This document shows, piece after piece, positions 20,900 through 26,322 of a stretch of DNA of 26,322 nt. The DNA comes from a virus. Within the stretch, counting starts at the first letter, position 1. Every line of letters starts with the position of its first letter. Both the position numbers and the translations under genes were made by a program. The stretch is taken from IMG/VR virus record IMGVR_UViG_3300025286_000118, positions 1-26,322 of that record. The stretch is one strand, 5' to 3'. The notes under the pieces are model-generated. The model saw only the letters and a program-made list of their open reading frames with translations, was not told the origin of the DNA and ran no database searches.

Positions 20900-22993
20900 C
20901 TAAGCGATCAATATGAGGTTGCACCGGCGGCAGAAGTACCCGGCGCCGTCTCGGTTAGTGACCACCATGTCGGGCTTCCCACAGTGAGAGCAGACGCTCC
21001 GAGTCTCGGTCCGGTCGGGATCCCGCCGGTACCGGACGTTGCACCGGCAGTTGGGATGGGCCGGGATGGTGTCGAGCCCGTTGATGAAGGGATCCCCGAC
21101 CTTAATCCAGCCCTCGCCCTCGGCGTCCAGGCAAGGCGTACCGGCGCCAGTGGCGTCCACCACGTCGTCGCCCTGAGTGATCCACCGCTTCTGATCGAAG
21201 TCCTGGGCTTCGGCGGCTTGCTTGGCCCCCTGGCCCTGAGCGGTGGCCGTCTCGGTGCGGGCCACGACGCGAGCCTTCTCGGGACTGAAGGCCAAGTCCT
21301 CACGCAACGACTTCTGGAGCGTCGAGAGACTCTCGCCGTTCTCGATGGTCCGGGCTACCAAGACGTTGACCCGGTTCCGGGTCGCGTTCGTGAGGTTGAG
21401 ATTTCCGTCCGCACGTAGGAGCCGGGCTCCGCGTTCACGGGCGTAGGTAGCCGCGAGCTCCTGGGCGGTGACGAGAGACATAGCGGGAAACTGGTTGAGC
21501 ATCGCGATCCGGATCGATGCCTCGAGCTCCTCGATAACTTCCGGTCCGTACTTCGACCACCAATCCCAGTCGTACCCCTGGATGTCGGAGATCTCGATCT
21601 TAGTGGACACCACACTGAGCTCCAACGTGGGTTTGCCGAACTGTTCAAGGAACGCGACCAGCTCCGCGGCCTCTGCCGCTAACCGGCGCTTCCAACCGAG
21701 GAGCATCGCCCGCTCCGCGATGTCCTCCTCGGTGAGCGCCTTGGAATATTCTTGGGAATATTTGCCACCTGCTTTCACCCCAAGGGCGAAGGGCTCGCCC
21801 ATCATGGGCGCCGGGACCGAGACCTTGAACTCGTCACCCTCGGGGACTTCCTCCAGGTTTAAGAGGGCCCGCGCCTCGTTGAGCTTGTGTGTCCCCTTCT
21901 CGTACCCGGTAGTGGCCTCAGTGAGATCGAGCTCCCTGTTGTTGGGCGTCGGATCGTTGTACTCGAAATGGAGCCCACGGTCCGGGTAGAGCTTCAGGAG
22001 CTTCTCGTTGAGCGCCAGCCTAATCCGGTTCAATCGCGGTTTAATAGCCCACCGAGCAAAGATGAACTCTGCCGCCTGAGCGTTCGCTCGCGACGGCGCC
22101 TCCATGACACCGAGCATCGGGAGCGGTACGCCGTAGGCCGCGAGCACCATGTCCCGGACCTGGTCCCGCAACTGGACGAACTGCATGTCGCGTTGGGTAT
22201 ACTTCCGCTCAGTGAACTTCGCCCGCTCCAGGAATCCAATACGTCCGGCGTTGTTGGTACCCTGATGAAATTCCTTCCACCGCTCGACCAGCCTCTTGAA
22301 GTCAGGATCACTCATTGAACGGTCGGCCTCGATGATCCCCCCGGGCGTAGCGTCGTTGCGGAAGAACGCCCGGTTGTAGTTGGCCGCTTCTACCTCGGAG
22401 CCAAGGTCGAGGACTAGGGCCTGTATGGGGCCTTGCCCACGGTAGGGATCCAAGGGGTTGGGGCGCCGGATAAAGATCACGTCCTGGAGGTCCAGAGGGA
22501 TCCGCTCGCCCCCGAGGGTGTACCAGTACCCGAGGATGTACTCGTCATGGCTCTTGATCGGAGTCATGCGGTCGGGCCGGACAGCCCACATCTCGACGGG
22601 AATCCCGCTGTTGTTGCGGACCAAGACCCACCAACTCTCGCCGGTGAGCTCGAAGTGCTGTTGGCTCATCTCGAGGAAATCATGGCGCGTATCGAACTCG
22701 TTGGCCGAGTTCCACAGGGTAAGGGCCAGGTGGGAGAATACCTCATTGGACTTCCCGGGCCCGGCGTAGAGGTGCCACTCCGCAGACGCCACGGCTTCGG
22801 AGATCTTACTCACGGCGGCGTAGACCGAGCTGACCGTCGAGTAGGTATTCATCTGCCCGGCCATGCCAGCCTGTCCACCAACACCGAGGCCCGTGTTCGC
22901 GAAATTGACCTGCCCCTGAGCGACCTGGGGCGGGCGCTCTTGGTTGTGCGCCCGAGTCAGAACCAGATCTGAGAGCCGTTGAAGCATCGTCAC
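20900..22993 (-). CDS. Portal protein fused to a MuF-like minor head domain and a zinc ribbon
   Basis: A 697-residue protein with a GTG at 22993 and GGAGGT six bases upstream. Residues about 45-400 are an HK97-type portal: 'STVSSVYAAVSKISEAVASAEWHLY', 'ELTGESWWVLVRNNSGIPVEMWAVRPDRM', 'DVIFIRRPNPLDPYRGQGPI', 'FFRNDATPGGIIEADRSMS', 'VLAAYGVPLPMLGV'. Residues about 440-655 match the phage head morphogenesis (MuF) layout, with 'VARTETATAQGQGAKQAAEA' and 'TIPAHPNCRCNVRYR' (642-656). A last module CSHC (668-671) and CRRC (688-691) is a zinc ribbon. Portal and MuF are more often separate genes; a fusion puts both at the head vertex in one chain. It packs DNA with the terminase upstream. Confidence 0.9.
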   Translation of the reverse strand: MTMLQRLSDLVLTRAHNQERPPQVAQGQVNFANTGLGVGGQAGMAGQMNTYSTVSSVYAAVSKISEAVASAEWHLYAGPGKSNEVFSHLALTLWNSANEFDTRHDFLEMSQQHFELTGESWWVLVRNNSGIPVEMWAVRPDRMTPIKSHDEYILGYWYTLGGERIPLDLQDVIFIRRPNPLDPYRGQGPIQALVLDLGSEVEAANYNRAFFRNDATPGGIIEADRSMSDPDFKRLVERWKEFHQGTNNAGRIGFLERAKFTERKYTQRDMQFVQLRDQVRDMVLAAYGVPLPMLGVMEAPSRANAQAAEFIFARWAIKPRLNRIRLALNEKLLKLYPDRGLHFEYNDPTPNNRELDLTEATTGYEKGTHKLNEARALLNLEEVPEGDEFKVSVPAPMMGEPFALGVKAGGKYSQEYSKALTEEDIAERAMLLGWKRRLAAEAAELVAFLEQFGKPTLELSVVSTKIEISDIQGYDWDWWSKYGPEVIEELEASIRIAMLNQFPAMSLVTAQELAATYARERGARLLRADGNLNLTNATRNRVNVLVARTIENGESLSTLQKSLREDLAFSPEKARVVARTETATAQGQGAKQAAEAQDFDQKRWITQGDDVVDATGAGTPCLDAEGEGWIKVGDPFINGLDTIPAHPNCRCNVRYRRDPDRTETRSVCSHCGKPDMVVTNRDGAGYFCRRCNLILIA
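22732..22811 (-). repeat. Portal gene segment that has a second partial copy at 20505-20557
   Basis: This part of the portal gene (residues about 62-87) is the source of two blocks repeated in the NrdR-like gene 2.2 kb away: 22732-22760 and 22794-22811. The 33 bases between the blocks have no counterpart there. In the portal gene the reading frame is intact, so this is the parent copy. Confidence 0.85.
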
Positions 22994-23170
22994 GATAAGA
23001 CCTCCATGAGCCGCTGGCCGATATATTCTGTGTAGGCTGGCGGGATGGCGCTACTGCGTTCGTCTCTTTTCATCCAATCGATGCCAAACTCACCAGAGAT
23101 CAGCGTGCGTCTCCCGCCGCCGACCCTTGGCCGCACCGCCAGCACCGCAGAACAAATCCAACAAGAGCAT
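22990..23170 (-). pseudogene. Remnant of a C5 cytosine DNA methyltransferase with its middle deleted
   Basis: The ATG at 23170 overlaps the upstream stop (TGATG) and starts MLLLDLFCGAGGAAKGRRRE, the motif I beginning of phage C5 methyltransferases; this frame stops at 23090-23092. Another frame then gives EFGIDWMKRDERSSAIPPAY TEYIGQRLMEVLS and a TGA overlapping the portal GTG, which is the usual C-terminal end of the same family. The catalytic PCQ/PC motif and about 150 residues in between are missing, and the join is out of frame (181 bases in total). Both ends keep perfect operon overlaps, so a real gene was once here. The remnant cannot methylate DNA. Confidence 0.85.
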
Positions 23171-23376
23171 CAAACCCTCCGCATTAGCTGGGCGTAGACC
23201 ACGACGGTTATACCGAGGAGTGCCAGCCCCGCCCCGATCGACACCCAAAAGATCGACCCCACTACTATACCAAATCCGACCACCTCGACGATCTGAGCCC
23301 GGCGTCTAGGGGTCAAAGAAGCGAAGGCTGGGCGCACCATGTAGGGGAGAGTAAGCCATCGCGAGAGCGTCCGCAT
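23170..23376 (-). CDS. Small membrane protein with two hydrophobic helices (68 aa)
   Basis: The ATG at 23376 has AGGAG about eight bases upstream, although it overlaps the terminase gene by 71 bases; a start at 23340 (MVRPAFASLTPRRR) is possible but lacks a site. The main part is basic (LTPRRRAQ) and then strongly hydrophobic: IVEVVGFGIVVGSIFWVSIG and AGLALLGITVVVYAQL, two close membrane helices with a basic tail LMRRV. It could be holin-like or an inner-membrane protein; it lies between terminase and portal genes, so the role is unknown. Confidence 0.65.
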   Translation of the reverse strand: MRTLSRWLTLPYMVRPAFASLTPRRRAQIVEVVGFGIVVGSIFWVSIGAGLALLGITVVVYAQLMRRV

Positions 23377-24691
23377 CGTCTGGACTCCTGTGGATCCTTT
23401 TCTTGTAGTCGGCCTTGCTTTCGAGGATGAGGCGCCGGTCGCCCTGGATCTTGTAACGTCTCGAGGAGAGCTGAGAGATTAGTGCGGGGTTGTCGTCGAC
23501 GTCGATAGTACCAGACTTGAACGCTCGGGCGAGCTCAAGCCAGGCTTCGGCAATGGCGTTGACGTAGCGGTCGTCAGCGTCGGCACGCTCACCACCATTG
23601 AAACCCGAGACGCTAGCATCCCCCTGCCGAATGTCGCTCTCATTAAGTCGGTCCACCACACCGGCTCCAATTCCGGTTTCATCGACGATGATTTCAACGG
23701 TGATTCCATCCGGTTCCTCCTCCGCCATGATGATCAACTGCCCGGCTATCTGCTGGGTATCGTGGCCCTGGACGTCCCACACCTTCCGGCACTGATGGCC
23801 CTGGCGACGATATACGACGGTTCTATCGCTGCCGAATCTCGCGACATCGCATGATAGGATGATTACGTCGCCCTCGTTCGGCGGTAGGTTACGTTTTACG
23901 GCAGCAAGGATAGACGACCTTGGGACCACCGTGTCCTCCAGATTGTCCGGGAACCGGCCCAGGACCGAAGCGACATAAAGGGCCGACTCCTCTCCCCACT
24001 CCCGGCGCCGTTCCTCTACCTGCTCCGCTGTAACCATCCCAGGTATAAGCTCCCGATTTTGCTGGATGTTCGGTGTGTCTGCCGCCGCAATTTCAACCGT
24101 GTGGTATAGGTCGCTTCCACCGTGGAACGCATCGTAGAACTCGCCCGAGCTGGCGAAGGCGTTCCCGGTGAGCAACATTCTGCTGGGATTGAGGCGCTTG
24201 ACCGCGTCGATGTGGGATTGCTCGATGTTGTGGGCCTCGGTCAGGATGACCAGAAGGTGGGGACTGTGGAACCCCTGGATGTTGTACTCGTTATCAGTGG
24301 CGAACCCGACCGCATAGTGGCGGTCGTCATACTCCCACCGTGCCGTCCGGTACATCTGCCCGCCCAGCGATATCCTTGACGTTAGATATGCGGACCGGGC
24401 CTCCTTCCACACAATGTCCGAGACCTGGCGATGAGTCGGGCCGAGGACGACCGTAATAGCCGGGTAGTGGGTAGCCATCCACCAGAGCATGATCCTGGCC
24501 GATTGCCAGTCCTTGCCGGTGCCGTTGGCCCCAACGACCGCGACCCGGTTGTGGTCCCTGACCGCCCTCGCCATCTCTAATTGCTTATCGTAAACCGTGC
24601 CGCATCCCAGAACCGACTCCCAGAAATAATCCGGATCAGCCCTGGAGTGATCGACCAGCCACCGCTTCTCAGCCTGGGTCAGTGCTGTCAC
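23306..24691 (-). CDS. terL: Terminase large subunit
   Basis: A 461-residue protein with a GTG start at 24691. Walker A is GANGTGKD (54-61) and Walker B is LLVILTEAH with the likely catalytic Glu152, where a Thr replaces the more usual Asp (TEAH). The ATPase coupling stretch 'RMLLTGNAFASSGEFYDAF' follows. The RNase H-like nuclease has SCDVARFGSDRTVV (Asp282), IIVDETGIGAGVVDRL (Asp337) and DDADALAMA (438-446). It cuts concatemeric DNA and drives it into the prohead through the portal encoded next. It overlaps the small subunit gene by 23 bases. Confidence 0.93.
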   Translation of the reverse strand: MTALTQAEKRWLVDHSRADPDYFWESVLGCGTVYDKQLEMARAVRDHNRVAVVGANGTGKDWQSARIMLWWMATHYPAITVVLGPTHRQVSDIVWKEARSAYLTSRISLGGQMYRTARWEYDDRHYAVGFATDNEYNIQGFHSPHLLVILTEAHNIEQSHIDAVKRLNPSRMLLTGNAFASSGEFYDAFHGGSDLYHTVEIAAADTPNIQQNRELIPGMVTAEQVEERRREWGEESALYVASVLGRFPDNLEDTVVPRSSILAAVKRNLPPNEGDVIILSCDVARFGSDRTVVYRRQGHQCRKVWDVQGHDTQQIAGQLIIMAEEEPDGITVEIIVDETGIGAGVVDRLNESDIRQGDASVSGFNGGERADADDRYVNAIAEAWLELARAFKSGTIDVDDNPALISQLSSRRYKIQGDRRLILESKADYKKRIHRSPDDADALAMAYSPLHGAPSLRFFDP

Positions 24692-25136
24692 AGGCTTCCA
24701 CTATCTCGCCGCCGGTCATCGCCTCCCGGAGTAGGTCCGCGAAGGTCGCGCCGCCGGCCATAATGTTCTGCTGATTAAACTGGATTAACGGTTTATCCGG
24801 CACAAGCCCGCCGATGGTATCAAGTCGCCGGAGAATGTCCAGGACGATCCCCGTAGCCCTCGCCGCTTGGGTATCATCTGGGCCCGTGGCCTGGCTCCAC
24901 CATCGGAGCAGCAGTCGCTCGTATCTGGATTTCTGGAGGGCGTATTCCTGCTCCACCGCCTCGGTGTCACTCTTCCGAATCTCCGCCAGCCGCCGCTTGA
25001 CGTCGTTGTTGATCTGCGTCTTGGACACGCCGAGCTGGTCGGCGATGGCTTGCTCCGACGCCCCGGCTTGCTTTAGCTGGAGGACTTGCGACCGTCTTAA
25101 TTCGGCTGTGATTCGCGTTCCGTTTTGTAAACCCAT
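24669..25136 (-). CDS. terS: Terminase small subunit-like HTH protein
   Basis: A 155-residue protein, MGLQNGTRITAELRRSQVLQ. Residues about 13-52 form a helix-turn-helix, 'LKQAGASEQAIADQLGVSKTQINNDVKRRLAE', and a charged helical region follows ('EQEYALQKSRYERLLLRWWS', 'ARATGIVLDILRRLDTIGGL'), which suits oligomerisation. The C-terminus 'FADLLREAMTGGEIVEA' is acidic. DNA-binding N-terminus, helical core and position directly before the large subunit match terminase small subunits, which recognise the packaging site. The start at 25136 has no strong ribosome binding site, only GGAT about ten bases upstream. Confidence 0.75.
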   Translation of the reverse strand: MGLQNGTRITAELRRSQVLQLKQAGASEQAIADQLGVSKTQINNDVKRRLAEIRKSDTEAVEQEYALQKSRYERLLLRWWSQATGPDDTQAARATGIVLDILRRLDTIGGLVPDKPLIQFNQQNIMAGGATFADLLREAMTGGEIVEACDSTDPG

Positions 25137-25139
25137 GTA

Positions 25140-26288
25140 TTATCCAGTGTCCAACTTCGGCTCAAGCCCCATGCCGGCCATCCGTTCCAGGGTCACCGCG
25201 ACATACTTCGGCTCGATCTCCACCCCGTAGCAGATGCGGCCCAGTTGCTCAGCGGCAACCATCGTCGTCCCGGAGCCAAGGAATGGGTCGTAAACATCCC
25301 CTGACGTACAGTTGCCGAGTAATAATCTCATCCAGTCCACCGGTTTCTGGTGCGAGTGCAGCCCCCCTGCATGGAGGCGCGGTAATGGATATTGGAATAT
25401 ATCAGCTAGATGCTTGCCTCGTGGGTCGGGGTGGAACACATAGCGACCCCTGGTGTTTTGCACTTGCCGACTCTCCCCGGCGGTTCCGTAATGCGCTCCA
25501 TCGAATCGGTACGCATCAACTGAACCGTACCAGAAGCATAACTTATGGCGTTGCAATGGGCGGTTCGGCGTGTACCAGCTCGTCACACAATCCCATACGA
25601 ACACCCACGCTGGAGGGCCAAAACGCTCCAGAGATTCGTGCGCCCGCCGCCCGTCGGTAAAGACGAGGGCTGATTTAAAGTCAGGCACACCCAACTGTTC
25701 AATGCTCCAGTCTGGGTCGAACACAAGGTCAAGCCCTTCACTCTGGTTGTATTGCTGGCTATCCCCGCACATCAGCCGGTGGCGTCCGACCTCCCAGACC
25801 TGGCCCCGCTCGGTCTGCCACTTTTGCCGCAGCTCGTCTGCCCGGTCTATCTGTGGGCCTGGGTCTTCCACCGGCTCGGTCAAGTCCGGCATCCGATCCC
25901 CGTTAGCCAACGCCTCCAACATATCGTTGACCGCCCGGTCCTCGAATTGTGTACTCTGGAGCAGGTGTTGAAGTTGATCCTGGTCGGCGTGGGCCATCAT
26001 CGCCAGCGGATCATGGGTGAGGAGCATCTTGTCCGCTTCCTCCTCGGTCACGTCCACGATCAATACCGGGATGACTTGGTCGCCCATGACCTCTTGGCGC
26101 AAATGGCCGTCGATAAGCTCCAGGCCGTCGTCGGTCTCCCTGGCGATGACCGCGTCCGCGAATCCGATGTCCTCCAGGACTCCCCGGAGGGCGGCTTCCT
26201 GGGACGGTGGGTGCCGGCGCCAGTTCTTGGGGTTCGCCCTGAGTTCTGACGCCGGCACCCGACGAAGCTCTTTTACTCTATCTTGCAT
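25140..26288 (-). CDS. ParB-like domain fused to a DNA N4/N6 methyltransferase
   Basis: A 382-residue protein. Residues 10-130 are a ParB/Srx-like domain with 'ELRANPKNWRRHP', 'GFADAVIAR' and ELIDGHLRQE (57-66). From 160 on, 'GQVWEVGRHRLMCGDS' (163-177) is the usual entry to phage methyltransferases of this fusion type. Motif I is VYDPFLGSGTTM (332-343) and the conserved HSHQKPVDWMR lies at 311-321. The catalytic DPPY/DPPW motif is replaced by DPDW (191-194, in LVFDPDWSI), so activity may be changed or lost. Such enzymes methylate phage DNA, often against host restriction. It precedes the terminase genes by three bases, with GGAG close to the ATG at 26288. Confidence 0.8.
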   Translation of the reverse strand: MQDRVKELRRVPASELRANPKNWRRHPPSQEAALRGVLEDIGFADAVIARETDDGLELIDGHLRQEVMGDQVIPVLIVDVTEEEADKMLLTHDPLAMMAHADQDQLQHLLQSTQFEDRAVNDMLEALANGDRMPDLTEPVEDPGPQIDRADELRQKWQTERGQVWEVGRHRLMCGDSQQYNQSEGLDLVFDPDWSIEQLGVPDFKSALVFTDGRRAHESLERFGPPAWVFVWDCVTSWYTPNRPLQRHKLCFWYGSVDAYRFDGAHYGTAGESRQVQNTRGRYVFHPDPRGKHLADIFQYPLPRLHAGGLHSHQKPVDWMRLLLGNCTSGDVYDPFLGSGTTMVAAEQLGRICYGVEIEPKYVAVTLERMAGMGLEPKLDTG

Positions 26289-26292
26289 GGCT

Positions 26293-26303
26293 CCAGTATA
26301 TCA
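26293..26303 (-). promoter_or_regulatory. Extended -10-like motif TGATATACTGG, copy 2
   Basis: The same 11 bases as at 480-490, here just upstream of the ParB/methyltransferase start and including its GGAG site. If it is a -10 box, transcription would start almost at the start codon and the mRNA would be nearly leaderless; a -35 box cannot be judged because of the window edge. A repeated protein-binding site is an alternative. Confidence 0.3.
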
Positions 26304-26322
26304 AGAATTAGGTGTCCCGAAA

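Noticed and set aside
20648-21418. Plus-strand open frame of 256 codons starting in the gap after the portal gene
   Set aside because: Two thirds of it are antisense to the clearly coding portal gene, there is no good ribosome binding site, and the gap is explained by the NrdR-like frame on the minus strand.
20505-22811. Template/variable repeat pair of a diversity-generating retroelement
   Set aside because: The two copies do not differ at adenines in particular, one copy has a deletion, and no reverse transcriptase is present.
1-26322. CRISPR array, insertion sequence, integrase or attachment site
   Set aside because: No regularly spaced direct repeats, no transposase or recombinase motif and no terminal inverted repeats were seen. 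The HNH gene is the only mobile-type element.

Overview
The window is a stretch of a tailed double-stranded DNA phage genome (siphovirus-like, HK97-type head) or of a prophage-derived contig. Every convincing gene lies on the minus strand, so the biological order runs from the right end (26.3 kb) to the left end (1). Base composition is GC-rich. Ribosome binding sites are mostly canonical (AGGAGG-type), and stop/start overlaps (ATGA, GTGA, TAATG) are very common, as expected of a densely packed phage operon in a bacterial host. I cannot name the host. No integrase, repressor or recognisable endolysin is present.

Right part (26.3-20.2 kb), packaging and head: a ParB-like/DNA methyltransferase fusion, terminase small and large subunits, a small two-helix membrane protein, a wrecked C5 cytosine methyltransferase reduced to its two ends, and a portal fused to a MuF-like minor head domain and a zinc ribbon. 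Next comes a roughly 700-base stretch that looks empty at first. It holds an NrdR-type zinc-ribbon gene without a canonical start codon, whose 3' end contains a captured, out-of-frame piece of the portal gene. It then holds a promoter-like element, a set of nested inverted repeats and a strong intrinsic terminator placed just before the prohead protease gene.

Middle (20.2-11 kb), capsid and connector: prohead protease, HK97-fold major capsid protein, a probable head accessory protein, small zinc-ribbon proteins, a membrane-anchored beta-helix protein, a second small structural protein, two tiny Cys-rich proteins (54 and 40 codons), a gp6-like connector with an internal repeat insertion, an HK97 gp10-like protein, a tail-terminator candidate, a two-helix membrane protein and small unknown proteins.

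Left-middle (11-3 kb), tail: a tail tube protein, an unknown protein, an endonuclease VII/HNH gene, a second shorter tail-tube paralogue that appears to start at AUC, a tail chaperone-like protein, a short tape measure, a large tail protein with a LamG-like insertion, a Cys-rich small protein, a tail fibre, a fibre-assembly-like protein and a membrane protein.

Left end (2.9-0 kb), early/recombination-replication: a near-consensus sigma70 promoter followed by an operator-like palindrome drives a coiled-coil protein, a RecT/Bet-like annealing protein, an unknown protein and two winged-helix replication-type proteins. The second of these starts directly at the U-tract of a strong terminator and runs off the left edge.
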